64,000 bases of DNA from Streptococcus equi subsp. equi (GTDB lineage Bacteria > Bacillota > Bacilli > Lactobacillales > Streptococcaceae). A program made the position numbers and the translations under genes. The notes under the pieces are model-generated. The model made no database searches, had not been told where the DNA came from, and worked only from the letters and a program-made list of their open reading frames with translations. Positions 43,064 to 53,009 of the stretch are shown here, piece by piece. Position 1 is the stretch's first letter. Every line of letters begins with the position of its first letter. The DNA lies in NCBI GenBank assembly GCA_900637675.1, contig LR134389.1:1240001-1304000 (forward strand). Direction: 5' to 3'.

Positions 43064-44931
43064 TTATTCTTCTAATTCGCTTAGGTAATCAAAGCGCTCA
43101 TAGGCTTCAAGCAGCTCAAGATTCCGCTGATCCAGCTCCTTTTGATATTGTGCCAATTGGTCGTAATCACTTGCCGCTCTGAGCATTTGCTCCTCAATAG
43201 TAGCTATTTGTTGCTCGATAGCAGCTAGCTTTTCTTCAATAGCTGCCCATTCCTTTTTCTCAAGATAGGACATTCTCTTTTTAGAGGTGACCTGATGGTC
43301 AGTGCCAGCTTTTTGCTCACTGACAGCAGGCTCTATGACCTCTGCTTCAAAAGCCTTTTCATCTAAATAGTCGCTATAGTTACCATAGTATTCTCTGATA
43401 GCTCCATGCTCAAAAGCCAATACTTTTGTTGCAACCTTATCCAAGAAATACCGATCATGACTCACTGTAATGACCGGACCAGCAAATTGAGCTAAAAAAT
43501 GCTCCAACACTGTCAAGGTTGCAATATCCAAATCATTGGTCGGCTCATCCAGCAGCAGGACGTTGGGCTTTTCGATCAAGAGCTTTAGCAAATACAGTCT
43601 TTTTTCTCCCCGCCTGATAGCTTAGCGATTAAGGAGCCATGACTAGAACGCGGAAAAAGAAATTGCTCCAAAAGCTCACTGATGCTAGTGGTGCCAACAC
43701 TGGTCTTGACCTCATCTGCCACCTCCTGCAAATAGCTAATCACGCGCTTGCTGCCGTCCATATCCTTGATTTGCTGTGAAAAATAACCAATACGGATCGT
43801 CTCGCCAATCTCTAGCTGACCAGCTGTTGGTTTTAAGTCACCAGTCATCAAGCTAAGCAGGGTGGTCTTTCCAGCACCGTTAGCTCCAACAATGCCGATA
43901 CGGTCCTTATTTTGAATGATCAGGTTAAAATGCTCAATAATGGCCTGATCACCATAAGCAAAGGAAACCTCCTTGAAATTAATGACCTTCTTGCCAATAC
44001 GACTGGCTTCAAAGGCCATATCTAATTGATCTATAGGCCTTTCCTGATGAAGGTCCTTTTTTAACTGTTCAAAGCGGTTAATTCTGGCCTGCTGCTTGGT
44101 CGCACGCGCCTGTGGCTGTGTCCTCATCCAAGCCAGCTCCTGTTTATAGAGCTGCTTTTTCTTATGCAAATGAGCTGCTTCGCGCTCGTCTTGCTCAGCC
44201 TTCAGACGCACATAATCCTGGTAATTGCCCTGATATTCAGTCACATGAGCCTTATCCAATTCAAAGATACGTGTGGCTATACTATCCAAAAAATAGCGAT
44301 CATGTGTAATAAATAGAACAGTCCTTTTAGAGGTCCTTAAGTAATGACTTAACCAAGCGATGGTATCAATATCCAAATGATTGGTCGGCTCATCTAGCAG
44401 CAACAAATCACTGGCTCCAAGCAAGACCTGAGCCAGCTGTACCCGACGTCTCATACCACCGGACAGGTCACCCACTCTCTGATCCAGATTGACAATACCA
44501 AGCTTTGATAAGACCGTCTTAACCTCACTTTCGATCGACCAAACATCTAATCGATCCATCTCAGTCATCACCTCTGCTAGCTTTTCCTGATTGCTATCTG
44601 AATAGTCAGCCATCAACAGCTCATATTGGCGAATCAGCTGCATTTCCTTTAATTCTAGGGACAGAACAGTATCTAAAACAGACTGATCATCATCAAAGTC
44701 CGGCTCCTGTGTTAAATAAGATATACGATAGTCATTTGCCTTTGAAAAAGGTGAGCGGTCACCATCAAAGCCCACTTTTTCAGAAATAACATCAAGCAAG
44801 GTTGTTTTTCCTGTCCCATTGACACCAATAATGCCAATGCGATCACCAGCATGAATAATAAAGGAAATATCCTGAAAAACGGTCTTATCTCCAACAGACT
44901 TCGTCAGATGTTCAACGATAAAATCACTCAT
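43064..44931 (-). CDS. Uup-like ABC-F ATPase, frameshifted in the second ATPase domain
   Basis: Pieces 43585-44931 and 43064-43591 give one protein of about 622 residues when one base is added to the run 43601-43606 ('[19 protein letters not shown]'). There are two ATPase domains (Walker A '[13 protein letters not shown]' and '[13 protein letters not shown]'; signatures '[15 protein letters not shown]' and 'LSGGEK'; Walker B with '[11 protein letters not shown]' and '[11 protein letters not shown]'), an interdomain arm rich in Lys/Gln and a C-terminal coiled coil (about 550-622) typical of Uup. ABC-F proteins act on the ribosome, not in membranes. The start overlaps the cca stop by 8 bases. 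Confidence 0.88.
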
Positions 44932-46138
44932 TTAGTAGTTCCCTTCTAACAAAAGCCTCAATGTGTTCTCTTTGATTGACGAGACGCCCCTCTACAATGG
45001 CCTGCTCAATCTGATTTAAAAGCATTCCCAGCTGTGGTCCTGGCTTCATTCCAAGCTCACGAATCAGATAAGAGCCATTGACCACAATATCATGCTTATC
45101 ATGGATCGTCAGCTCCTGATACAAGCTCTCAACACGCTTGGCCTCACTGACCAAGCCCTGTGCCTGTCGTAAATCGTCAACGAGTAAAGCCAAGTCCTTG
45201 CCAAACGAGTAAATATCCCATTTTTCTAGCTGTCTTTCTTGGCGAATCTGATAAAGAGAGGCCATCATCGTAACCCTACGCTGAAAATCATTAGAGGTTT
45301 TCCAAGCCTTTAAAAAGGCTTTAGGCTGATCAAGCTCCAGCATAACCAGCAAATAGGCCCAAGCCTGATGATTGTCCTGAAACACATAATCCGCTGCTAA
45401 GGTTTTCAGGTACTTTTGCAGGGCTTCTTCCTTGCCCACTAAGCCTGGCAAATAGTTAAAGGCCTGACATGCCACCATAGCTAAGATACCTTTACGCCAT
45501 TTTGGGGCCATTAAAAGCTTATCAAGCTCAATAAAAGAGCGCTCAATAGAAATCTTCTCCAGCAAGGGAGCATGGCTTTTCATTGCTTCAAAGGTCTCAG
45601 CCTCAATATCAAAATCTAAGCTGGCAGCAAACCGAAAGCCTCGCATAATCCGCAGGGCATCCTCCTCAAAGCGCTCCTGAGGCCTTCCAACAGCTCTTAG
45701 AAGCTTATGCTTTAGGTCCTCTAAGCCATTAAAGATATCAATAACCTGTCCGTCCTCATCTAAGGCAAGAGCATTGACAGTAAAATCCCTTCGTTTTAAA
45801 TCCTCTTCCAAGGACCGAACAAAGGATACCTGACTAGGGCGCCTATAATCCACATAAACGTCCTCAGTTCGAAACGTTGTGATCTCATATTCACTGCCAT
45901 TTTCTAAAACAAGCACTGTGCCATGCTCAATCCCAACATCAATTGTTCTTAAGAAAATAGCCTTTGTCTCCTCTGGATAGCAGCTAGCAGCTATATCAAC
46001 ATCATGAATAGGCCTGTTTAATAAGCTATCCCTCACACTTCCACCAACAAAATAGGCCTCAAAGCCAGCCTGCTTGATTTTTTTCACTATTGGTAAAGCC
46101 TTCTGAAATTCAGAAGGCATTGTCATTAATGTTATCAT
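44924..46138 (-). CDS. cca: CCA-adding tRNA nucleotidyltransferase
   Basis: 404 residues, the usual length of the Gram-positive class II enzyme. '[12 protein letters not shown]' and 'IHDVDIA' form the head-domain metal site, '[13 protein letters not shown]' and '[13 protein letters not shown]' the nucleotide-selecting neck. It adds or repairs the 3' CCA of tRNAs. The overlap with the ABC-F gene indicates one operon. ATG 46138 has no strong site; a later ATG (MPSEFQK) is also possible. Confidence 0.95.
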   Translation of the reverse strand: MITLMTMPSEFQKALPIVKKIKQAGFEAYFVGGSVRDSLLNRPIHDVDIAASCYPEETKAIFLRTIDVGIEHGTVLVLENGSEYEITTFRTEDVYVDYRRPSQVSFVRSLEEDLKRRDFTVNALALDEDGQVIDIFNGLEDLKHKLLRAVGRPQERFEEDALRIMRGFRFAASLDFDIEAETFEAMKSHAPLLEKISIERSFIELDKLLMAPKWRKGILAMVACQAFNYLPGLVGKEEALQKYLKTLAADYVFQDNHQAWAYLLVMLELDQPKAFLKAWKTSNDFQRRVTMMASLYQIRQERQLEKWDIYSFGKDLALLVDDLRQAQGLVSEAKRVESLYQELTIHDKHDIVVNGSYLIRELGMKPGPQLGMLLNQIEQAIVEGRLVNQREHIEAFVRRELLNE

Positions 46139-46234
46139 GTTTTAATCTACCACCTAAAAGCTCCTAGAGCCTTGTCATATGCTTCCCGTTAAAGGCTGTC
46201 ATATCAAGCTCAGATTGGTCATGGGCAAGCCTCT

Positions 46235-47083
46235 TTAGACAAGAGGCGTTATGCCAAAGGCAACAGCTCCTTCTCCAAGATGGGCTGCAATCACTGCACC
46301 AAAATGAACCTCCTCAACAGGGCAGGTATAGCCATTATCCAACAAGAGCTGCTTTAAGATATCAGCCTTATCCTGCGCTCTAGCATGGATAATTGATACC
46401 TCGTACTGACCACTAGCTGTCAATTCCTTTAAGATATCAACCAAGCGCTTCATGGCCTTTTTTTCCGTTCTAACCTTTTCATAGACGACAATCTTTCCTT
46501 CACTATCAAAGCGAAGAATTGGCTTGATGCTGAGCAAATTTCCCAGCAAAGCAGAACCGTTTGATAAGCGTCCTCCCTTGACCAAATGATTCAAATCATC
46601 AACCATGATAAAGGCTGTGGTTCCAGCGATTTGCTCTTCTAGCTTATCCATAATCTCTGCAAAGCTCAAGCCTTGCTGAGACCACTCTAAAGCATTTCTA
46701 ACCATGCTGCCTAATGGTGCTGAGGTGATTTTACTATCTGGAAAAGCAATGGTCAACTCAGGGTGCTCCTCGATGAGAAATTGAATATTTTGCCAAAATC
46801 CTGAAATACCACTAGCCAAGAACAAGCCAATCACATGAGTATAGTGCTCAGTTGACAGACGCCCTAGTAAATCATCTAATTCAGAGAGGCTGGGCTGACT
46901 GGTTTTTGGCAGCTCTTGAGATTCTCTCATGCTTTGGTAAAAGGCTTCAATGGTCAGGTTTTGTCCTTCGACATAGCTTTGACCATCTATGATTACAGGT
47001 ATGTCTAATACAAAAATATCGGCATGCTCCGCTAACTGCTCTGGAAGGTGAGCTGTATTATCAGTTATTATTGCTAACTTCAT
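46235..47083 (-). CDS. DegV-family fatty-acid-binding protein
   Basis: 282 residues. The opening 'AIITDNTAHLPEQL', 'LPKTSQPSLSEL' and 'ASGISGFWQNIQFL' correspond to the conserved lipid-binding positions of DegV proteins, and 'DDLNHLVKGGRLSNGSAL' is the family hallmark in the middle. Members (FakB) present fatty acids to the kinase FakA. The start overlaps the stop of the DUF1149 gene. Confidence 0.92.
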   Translation of the reverse strand: MKLAIITDNTAHLPEQLAEHADIFVLDIPVIIDGQSYVEGQNLTIEAFYQSMRESQELPKTSQPSLSELDDLLGRLSTEHYTHVIGLFLASGISGFWQNIQFLIEEHPELTIAFPDSKITSAPLGSMVRNALEWSQQGLSFAEIMDKLEEQIAGTTAFIMVDDLNHLVKGGRLSNGSALLGNLLSIKPILRFDSEGKIVVYEKVRTEKKAMKRLVDILKELTASGQYEVSIIHARAQDKADILKQLLLDNGYTCPVEEVHFGAVIAAHLGEGAVAFGITPLV

Positions 47084-47496
47084 TAACTTTTAAACTCCAA
47101 ATTAATACCAGGACGATCCAAGGCAATTTCTGTCACTTCGTAGGTCAAGCGCTTCACCATGTCTAATAATGGAGCAGCCAAGGATTCGACCTCCTCTTGT
47201 GTAAATTCACTAGGCTTATCCACCAAGCGTCCTAAAATACGAACCATCTGTGAAATCACACCACTAATCACAAACTCTTCCTTGACAATGACAAATTGTA
47301 AAACAGAAACAATAGCCGTCTCTTTATTTTCCACATCTTTATTAATCAACTGAAAGGTTACTTCAAAGTTTGTTTCCGGTGTTCCATTTTCTTTTTCCCA
47401 TTCTAAATTTCTGGCGTCATAATGGTACTGATTGACAAATTCTTTTTCACGTACTAATTGCATGATTTCGTTCTCCTTAATGGCGATATGACCCAT
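47083..47496 (-). CDS. DUF1149-family protein (SecB-like fold)
   Basis: 137 residues, soluble and acidic, with 'RNLEWEKENGTPETNFEVTF' and a C-terminal 'LTYEVTEIALDRPGINLEF', the pattern of the small DUF1149 proteins found next to degV in streptococci. The fold has been compared with SecB-type chaperones; the function is unknown. The ribosome site AAGGAG precedes ATG near 47,470, so the methionine about 10 residues in (MQLVREKEF) is an alternative start. Confidence 0.75.
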   Translation of the reverse strand: MGHIAIKENEIMQLVREKEFVNQYHYDARNLEWEKENGTPETNFEVTFQLINKDVENKETAIVSVLQFVIVKEEFVISGVISQMVRILGRLVDKPSEFTQEEVESLAAPLLDMVKRLTYEVTEIALDRPGINLEFKS

Positions 47497-47612
47497 TATA
47501 GCATAGATTTGACGAATATTAAAGTAGACTTAAACCAGTATTTTGGATAATTTTTTTCCAGACCTTGTCACTTCAATAAATATAAACCTGCCTTCTATCA
47601 ACCAATCAATCT

Positions 47613-47637
47613 CCTACAACAAAAAAACACCCCAAGG
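47613..47637 (-). terminator. Distal half of the glucosaminidase terminator, split by the IS
   Basis: With the IS (47638-49072) and one AGG copy removed, CACTCCAAGGCT (from 49,098 down) faces AGCCTTGGGGTG followed by seven T (47621-47627). This is a near-perfect terminator for the glucosaminidase gene. The IS now separates the two arms. A weaker local hairpin (ACACC-TTGG-GGTGT before the T run) remains. Confidence 0.75.
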
Positions 47638-47667
47638 TGTACTGCCCCCAAAAAGTTGAACGAATAA

Positions 47668-48534
47668 TTATTGAAAGGATTTAGTTCTGTATTGAACAGG
47701 GCTAAGTCCTTTTAGTTTAGTTTTGATTCGTTTATTGTTGTAGTAAAAGATGTATTCAGTGATTGCTTGTTCGAGCTCATCCAGTGAGTGGTAGGATTTC
47801 TCAAAGCCATAGAACATCTCTGACTTTAAAATGCCAAAGAAGGATTCCATCATCCCATTATCAGGGCTGTTACCCTTGCGAGACATTGATGGACGAATGC
47901 CCTTTGATTCTAAAAAATGATGATAGGACTGATGCTGGTATTGCCACCCTTGGTCACTGTGAAGAATCGTTCCGTGATAGGATTGATCTGGAAAAGCCTT
48001 CTCAAGCATGGTTTGAACCTGTTTTAAGTCTGGAGACCTAGATAGTGTGAAATCAATAATCTCACTGTTGTAGCCATCAAGAACAGGCGCTAAATAAAGT
48101 TTTTCATCGTTGTTTGGTAAAGCAAACTCTGTCACATCGGTATAACATTTTTCATATGGCTTAGCAGCTTCAAACTGGCGTTGAATCAGATTATCAGCCT
48201 TCTTACCAGTCTCGCCTTTGTAAGAGGAATACCTGCGTTTACGACGAATTCGAGCAGCTAATCTCATCTCTTTCATCAAGCGTTGCACTTTCTTGTGATT
48301 GACGATAAACCCACGATTCTTGAGTTCTAAATGAATGCGACGGTAACCATAGTTTCCCTTATGCTCCTCATAAATCGCTTTGATTTCAGAGTTGATTGCT
48401 TCATCTTTATCTGACTTATCCAATTGCTTGACTTGATAATAATAGGTTGAACGAGCCATCTTAGCGATCTCAAGTAGGAGGTTTAATCGGAATCCTTCTT
48501 GGACCATCTCTCTAATTGTTTCTGCCTTTCTCAT
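47668..48534 (-). CDS. IS3-family transposase OrfB (DDE integrase domain)
   Basis: 288 residues. An N-terminal HTH_21-like segment ('[20 protein letters not shown]') is followed by an rve integrase core: first Asp in '[10 protein letters not shown]', second in '[11 protein letters not shown]', Glu in '[17 protein letters not shown]'. The C-terminus '[14 protein letters not shown]' is also preserved in the ICE remnant. It overlaps orfA by 4 bases (ATGA), and the active product is normally an OrfAB fusion made by programmed frameshifting. Intact. Confidence 0.95.
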   Translation of the reverse strand: MRKAETIREMVQEGFRLNLLLEIAKMARSTYYYQVKQLDKSDKDEAINSEIKAIYEEHKGNYGYRRIHLELKNRGFIVNHKKVQRLMKEMRLAARIRRKRRYSSYKGETGKKADNLIQRQFEAAKPYEKCYTDVTEFALPNNDEKLYLAPVLDGYNSEIIDFTLSRSPDLKQVQTMLEKAFPDQSYHGTILHSDQGWQYQHQSYHHFLESKGIRPSMSRKGNSPDNGMMESFFGILKSEMFYGFEKSYHSLDELEQAITEYIFYYNNKRIKTKLKGLSPVQYRTKSFQ

Positions 48535-49019
48535 TCTCTGGCTTCGTCCTGTAAACGAAGCTCCCTCAACTTTTTTAGATAAGCATTCTCCGTTCTAAGG
48601 TATTCTAGCTCTTCCTGAAGGCGCTCTAGCTCTGTCATTTCTTCCCAAGTTTTCTTTGGTTTACGGCCCATCTTCGTTGGTCTCCCTCTTTGTTTCTCAA
48701 GAATAGTATACCCGTTTTTCTTGTATTGCGCTATCCAATTGGGAAGCATACCAGCATTTGGGAGAGCATACTCAAGAGAGACAGACAGTTGAGACTGACC
48801 TTCAAGAAGAACTTTATCAATTATTTCTTGTTTTAATTCTGGAGGATAATACTTATTTTTACCCTTTCTAACAATCTCAACTCCATATCTGTCCATAAGC
48901 TTTACCATGTATTTGAGATTAGAAACCTGAATATCATACTGTTGACCAATGCGGGAACAAGACATCCCATTTTTTCTTAGTTCATATATTCTTAATTTAT
49001 CATCGTAACTTAATTTCAT
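48531..49019 (-). CDS. IS3-family transposase OrfA (HTH protein)
   Basis: ATG 49019 ('[16 protein letters not shown]') is the natural start inside the IS; the open frame continues artificially upstream into flanking DNA. 162 residues with two helix-turn-helix segments ('[20 protein letters not shown]', '[20 protein letters not shown]') and a C-terminal leucine zipper ('[20 protein letters not shown]'). It binds the IS ends and combines with OrfB. Confidence 0.92.
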   Translation of the reverse strand: MKLSYDDKLRIYELRKNGMSCSRIGQQYDIQVSNLKYMVKLMDRYGVEIVRKGKNKYYPPELKQEIIDKVLLEGQSQLSVSLEYALPNAGMLPNWIAQYKKNGYTILEKQRGRPTKMGRKPKKTWEEMTELERLQEELEYLRTENAYLKKLRELRLQDEARE

Positions 49020-49117
49020 ATAAAAAGCACCCCATTGGTAGATTTTCTGTCTAACTTTTGGGGTGCGGGTCAAGGCTAGAACTCAAGCCTTGGAGTGCTA
49101 AGTCATTTTTCTATTCT

Positions 49118-49828
49118 TTAGTAGCCCATTCGTTGTGCCCATGCCTTATCAATAGCAAGGGTTTCAGTGTCTGTATAGCTCTTGCGATAAGGATTCCAGA
49201 CAGAGGTCAAAGGAGCCGCAGCAAGCGCTTCTTGCGCCTGATTATTTACTATATCATAGGCCGTTAGACCGTAGGTCTCAATGATGTTGTTTAATTTCCA
49301 GTTATAGCTAGTATCTGTAGCATACAAGCCTGTTAAAGCTGCTGTAGCGTCCTGATAAGACAAGGTATTTGACTTTCTAGCACCTGCATAAATATCTGAG
49401 CTAAGCAAATTAGTGTAATCATATAAGGAATCAGCCACTGTCGGATAAGCTCTAAAGGTTTGATCGATGTAGTAAGTATTTCCAGCCCCATCGTCTTCCC
49501 ATGTTGTCATCGTCACTGATGACCCATTATAAGCCCCTTTAATGCCAAAAAAATTATAATAAGGTGCTTGACTTAAAGCTGATTTACCGTTAGCTGACTC
49601 TAAAATAGCTTGAGCAATCATAACCGAAGCATACAAGTCTCTTTCTTGAGCAACAACACTAGCAGTTGCTCCAATCTCTTCAATAAAGGCTTGCGTTGAC
49701 GACGTTGACACAGTCTCTGCTGAGACATCTGATGTATTTTCTGACTGTCTAATTGAACTATAAACACCTAAGCAGGCTACTAGAACAAAAAGACTGATAA
49801 GTGTGAGCTTACCTTTCTTTTTTGCCAT
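49118..49828 (-). CDS. Secreted LytG-like endo-beta-N-acetylglucosaminidase (GH73)
   Basis: 236 residues. An N-terminal membrane/signal segment ('[18 protein letters not shown]') is followed by a GH73 domain: '[20 protein letters not shown]' holds the catalytic glutamate and '[12 protein letters not shown]' the conserved family motif. It cleaves glycan strands of peptidoglycan and would act in cell separation. It is a paralogue of the gene at 54215-54886. Its terminator has been split by the IS, so transcripts may now run into IS DNA. Confidence 0.9.
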   Translation of the reverse strand: MAKKKGKLTLISLFVLVACLGVYSSIRQSENTSDVSAETVSTSSTQAFIEEIGATASVVAQERDLYASVMIAQAILESANGKSALSQAPYYNFFGIKGAYNGSSVTMTTWEDDGAGNTYYIDQTFRAYPTVADSLYDYTNLLSSDIYAGARKSNTLSYQDATAALTGLYATDTSYNWKLNNIIETYGLTAYDIVNNQAQEALAAAPLTSVWNPYRKSYTDTETLAIDKAWAQRMGY

Positions 49829-50273
49829 TTATCATTCCCTCTTTTTTGATAAATAGATTATAGCACAGAATGCTCATAAAAAGACTTATCCACAAACAAT
49901 TTAATCATATTGATAACTTTTGTCTTTAAATCGAAATATTTTAATGTAAAGAAGGCTTACCAAGTCCATAAAGCGAAGGCTTTTCATAATCTTTTACGCC
50001 TTATTTGCTATATCGCCTTGTAATAGCTTCAATACCTTTGAAAGGTTATTACACCTACTATTGTTCTTTATGCCTGTCTGTTAAGTATTTTCCATTTAAC
50101 TGCCTTTATTTTTTAGGTAAAGAAAAAACAGTAAACCATTAATTTACTGTTTCTTAATTGATATTTAATATTTTCTTATAACTATTGATGTTAAATAAAT
50201 GAAAATATATCATTCTTGTTTACTACCAACTTCTAACTAGTATAGTACGAGGATATAATTAAATCTTCGTCTT
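49829..50273. other. Gene-free AT-rich stretch, left edge of an accessory island
   Basis: No convincing gene on either strand. It contains the promoter side of the glucosaminidase gene near 49,830-49,930 and a terminator at 50127-50151. Composition changes here from ordinary streptococcal to very AT-rich. Confidence 0.5.
50127..50151 (-). terminator. Terminator after the SLC13-type permease
   Basis: Perfect 9-bp arms AACAGTAAA / TTTACTGTT (50127-50135, 50143-50151) with six T after it on the minus strand. Nearly the same hairpin recurs at 52309-52338. Confidence 0.75.
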
Positions 50274-51632
50274 TTACAACATTTTCCAATATAACGCTAG
50301 TGGTAACAACAATAATAATCCAATAGCTGATACAATCGAACAATATATTGTCATTCTTGCTTTTGATAAATTTTCATTTTGTAAAACCACCATCAAGGGT
50401 GGTGCCTGAAATGGGAAAAATACACTTGAAAAACCTATAACTTCAATATGACATAAAAATGTTTTTGAAACATTACTAACGCCTGAAATATTATCAATCA
50501 AAGGTGTAACTACTGCCGGAACACCCGGTAAAGTTACTATAAATCCTAATATAATACACAATACAACGAAAAAAGTTAAAACATTAAATGCACTTGCTGT
50601 TTCCAAAGAAACAATATTGATTAAATGCACAGCAATGACATTTGCAAGTCCTGAAGATTTTGCTATATTCCCTAAACTTATGATTCCAGCTACATAAAAA
50701 AATGGCTCAAAATTTATTTTTCTTAAAGGTTGCTTTTCCATAAAATTTGAATTTGGTAACATTACAATCAAGGCAGTTGCCATTCCTGTCCAACCGGTTG
50801 GTACTTTATGAATATGTTCTGTCATCCAGAAAGACAGAGTTATAAATAACAAAACTATTAACAATTTCTGCTCTTTTGTTATGTCAATGGCTTTTTTGGA
50901 CACGCAAATCGAATCTTTACATCTTCTATAAAATAACCGCATTGTAAAATATAAAATCAATATTTTTCCAACTCCTAAAATAGGGAAGTACAAGAGAAAG
51001 TATCTGCTATAGGATATATTTATGGAGTAAAGACTTAAAATTGCTCCAGTAAAAACATTATTTGGAACATTGGAAGGTAATACATAAAATGCAGGTATAT
51101 AGGTTGCTAAAACCCCTGACATAACAATTCCTTCCCATTCCTTACTTCCTTTTTCATAACCTAATTCTAAAGATAGGGCATTTAGAATAGGTAAAAGCAA
51201 AACTACTCTACCCATTGCTGATGGCATCAAAAAAATTAGTACCACTCCTAGCAAAATCGTCCCAAATAACACTTTAGAATATTTCCCCATGCACACCGGA
51301 ATAAAAAATCTCGCAAGTAATCTATCAAGTTCAGTATGCTTTACTGCCGCCCCTATAATAACACCTGAAATAACAAGCCATGCTGCACCTGAAGTTATCC
51401 CTGATAAGATGACTTGCTTCTCAGCTATATTCCCTATCATACAAGCTGTCATAAATAAAATGCTTGTATACCATGCAGGAATTATATTGCTTGCCAAAAG
51501 GAAGATAGATATAAGAATCAAAATAAAAACTTTCTCTATATTTGAAATAAATGGTAGTACAGATACAAACAACGGTAACATTGTAAATATCCACTTTATA
51601 TGATTATTCCTAATTCCAGATTTTAAAATCAT
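50274..51632 (-). CDS. SLC13/DASS-type anion:sodium symporter
   Basis: 452 residues with about eleven membrane segments. The two-fold pattern with 'SGITSGAAWLVISGVIIGAA' in the first half and 'TLPGVPAVVTPLIDNIS' in the second resembles the paired substrate-binding hairpins of dicarboxylate/anion permeases, and 'LFLMPSAMGRVVLLLPI' the first-repeat helix. The substrate cannot be read from sequence. It lies alone between two terminators in AT-rich DNA beside mobilisation remnants, so it is probably cargo of a decayed mobile element. Confidence 0.75.
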   Translation of the reverse strand: MILKSGIRNNHIKWIFTMLPLFVSVLPFISNIEKVFILILISIFLLASNIIPAWYTSILFMTACMIGNIAEKQVILSGITSGAAWLVISGVIIGAAVKHTELDRLLARFFIPVCMGKYSKVLFGTILLGVVLIFLMPSAMGRVVLLLPILNALSLELGYEKGSKEWEGIVMSGVLATYIPAFYVLPSNVPNNVFTGAILSLYSINISYSRYFLLYFPILGVGKILILYFTMRLFYRRCKDSICVSKKAIDITKEQKLLIVLLFITLSFWMTEHIHKVPTGWTGMATALIVMLPNSNFMEKQPLRKINFEPFFYVAGIISLGNIAKSSGLANVIAVHLINIVSLETASAFNVLTFFVVLCIILGFIVTLPGVPAVVTPLIDNISGVSNVSKTFLCHIEVIGFSSVFFPFQAPPLMVVLQNENLSKARMTIYCSIVSAIGLLLLLPLALYWKML

Positions 51633-51671
51633 CCTCCATTTTTGACCTCCAACTCTAATTTATTTCATAGT

Positions 51672-52036
51672 ATTATACCATATTTATTTTCATTTTATAG
51701 GTCTACCTCTTGCTTCTTTGTCTGTGTTAATCGCTTTTCTTGTTTTTATAACTGCTCTATACAAGTCTTAACTTTTTCTGCCTGTTTAATTTTTTCTCGT
51801 ATCTCTAATATTTTATTGTGTAAGCTCTTTTTTTCTTTCTTCATATTGGCGACTTCCGATTTTCATTTGCTAATGACTAAGGTCTTGCTTTCGCCCAAAT
51901 GCTCTTTTAGATATTTCTTGGCACTCTCAAATAAAATAATCTCTGCTGTATCAACGTTAGCTGATATGCCCTCTGCAAGAGCCTTCGGAGAACGCACGCA
52001 CCTGTTGAGGTGTATATGTACACTCTTGTAAACAAG
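51672..52036 (-). pseudogene. Remnant of a mobilisation relaxase (C-terminal part)
   Basis: Continuing in frame past the TAG of the DUF3847 gene, the minus strand reads 'RSPKALAEGISANVDTAEII', 'LFESAKKYLKEHLGE', then 'MKKEKKSLHNKILEIREKIK'. This resembles the helical C-terminal region of MobA/MobL relaxases (the K-W-K-x-E segment with following coiled coil). An in-frame TGA (where KWK is expected) and a TAA further on interrupt it, and the catalytic N-terminal part is absent. Confidence 0.45.
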
Positions 52037-52039
52037 GGA

Positions 52040-52270
52040 CTATTCCTCTGTGTCCGTTGCTTCCTCTTGCACTTCTATGTTTTCTTCTGTTTGTTCTCTT
52101 TTCTCTATGATTTTTAGGATTTTTTGATTGACTGCTCCCTTTTCATAAAGGCGTCTATCTCTCTTTTTTCTCTCTTCCTGTTTCGACTGAATGATGGGCT
52201 TTTTTCTTTTGTTTTGTAACTGCTTGATTTCTCCATCTGTCATTAAAATTTTTTCATCTATGTTTTTCAT
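52040..52270 (-). CDS. DUF3847-like small mobilisation-associated protein
   Basis: 76 residues: 'MTDGEIKQLQNKRKKPIIQ' followed by a basic helix and an acidic tail. This resembles the DUF3847 proteins that precede relaxase genes in Tn4451/clostridial-type mobilisable elements. Together with the relaxase remnant it marks a decayed mobilisable element. It may still be expressed but has no working partner here. Confidence 0.6.
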   Translation of the reverse strand: MKNIDEKILMTDGEIKQLQNKRKKPIIQSKQEERKKRDRRLYEKGAVNQKILKIIEKREQTEENIEVQEEATDTEE

Positions 52271-52308
52271 TTTCTATTTTCCTCTCTTTCTGTTTTGAGC
52301 AACAAAAA

Positions 52309-52338
52309 AACAGTAAACCATTTTTTTGATTTACTGTT
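52309..52338 (-). terminator. Terminator after the membrane protein of the HTH pair
   Basis: Perfect 9-bp arms AACAGTAAA (52309-52317) and TTTACTGTT (52330-52338) followed by seven T on the minus strand, about 25 bases after the membrane-protein stop. Confidence 0.75.
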
Positions 52339-52363
52339 TTCTAATAAATATTATCTTAGTTAT

Positions 52364-52807
52364 CTATTCTACTTTTCGTAAATATAAATGATAAATCCAT
52401 GATACGATACCACTTATCAAAACAACTCCAATTATAGAAAACCCAGAAACTTTGTTTAAATAGCCCATAAAAACTAGAAGAAAAAAAACTATTCCCAGTA
52501 AAGTTGTTTGAATCACATATCCTACCATATTAGCCTTAGCTGTTATTAAGGACTCTCTTTCATCGGTTTCATTTATCCAATCTTGTTTTTTACCTGAAAT
52601 TGAAAATACCCATATTCCACTAACACACAGAAGAATAGCAACAACGAGAAAGCCTACCCATGCAATATCCATTCTTGGAAATACCTGTAAAATATCTTTT
52701 TTAAAAAATAATATGCAAGCAATCAAGGCAAAAAGTATTCCAGTAGCAATAACTATAATAGCTAACTTTCTTGCCATAACCATCTCTTTTTTTATATTTC
52801 TTTTCAT
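52364..52807 (-). CDS. Four-helix membrane protein paired with an HTH regulator
   Basis: ATG 52807 is chosen because a GGAGG site lies just before it, straddling the regulator stop; it gives 147 residues (an in-frame start at 52843 inside the regulator is less likely). Four membrane segments: 'LAIIVIATGILFALIACILF', 'WVGFLVVAILLCVSGIWVF', 'VIQTTLLGIVFFLLVF' and 'FSIIGVVLISGIVSWIY'. Between the second and third is a cytoplasmic 'WINETDERESLITAKA', typical of DUF2178-like proteins that accompany small XRE regulators. Function unknown. Confidence 0.7.
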   Translation of the reverse strand: MKRNIKKEMVMARKLAIIVIATGILFALIACILFFKKDILQVFPRMDIAWVGFLVVAILLCVSGIWVFSISGKKQDWINETDERESLITAKANMVGYVIQTTLLGIVFFLLVFMGYLNKVSGFSIIGVVLISGIVSWIYHLYLRKVE

Positions 52808-52811
52808 TTTT

Positions 52812-53009
52812 TTATTCCTCCTCGTATATAAAGATATCTTCAATGCTTAAACTAAAATACTTAGCAATTTTAAAAGCTAAAATAATGGAAGGATTATACC
52901 TTCCGTTTTCTAAAGAACCAATTGTCTGCCTTGATACTTCAAGAATAGATGCTAACTCTTCCTGTGTTATTCCATTTTCTTTTCTGATTTCCTCAAGTCT
53001 ATTTTTCAC
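52812..53009 (-). CDS. Small XRE/Cro-type HTH regulator
   Basis: GTG 53009 has a perfect AGGAGG nine bases upstream and gives 65 residues, matching the family length; an ATG further out adds unrelated residues. Nearly the whole protein is one HTH_3 domain: 'ITQEELASILEVSRQTIGSL' and 'NPSIILAFKIAKYFSLSIED'. Such YozG-like regulators control themselves and a coupled membrane protein, here the next gene. Confidence 0.88.
   Translation of the reverse strand: MKNRLEEIRKENGITQEELASILEVSRQTIGSLENGRYNPSIILAFKIAKYFSLSIEDIFIYEEE

Larger units (their letters stand above)
47638..49072 (-). mobile_element. Complete IS3-family (IS150-type) insertion sequence, 1,435 bp
   Basis: Left end TGTACTGCCCCCAAAAAGTT, right end (minus strand) TGACCCGCACCCCAAAAGTT; these are imperfect inverted repeats. 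A 3-bp direct repeat AGG flanks it (47635-47637 and 49073-49075). It carries orfA and orfB with the usual overlap. Near the right end a hairpin (GCACCCC ... GGGGTGC with TTTTT) precedes orfA and may block read-in transcription. All signs point to an intact, fairly recent copy. Confidence 0.9.

Noticed and set aside
48531..49073. orfA start at 49073
   Set aside because: The extra N-terminal residues come from DNA outside the IS; ATG 49019 lies within the element and begins the conserved protein.
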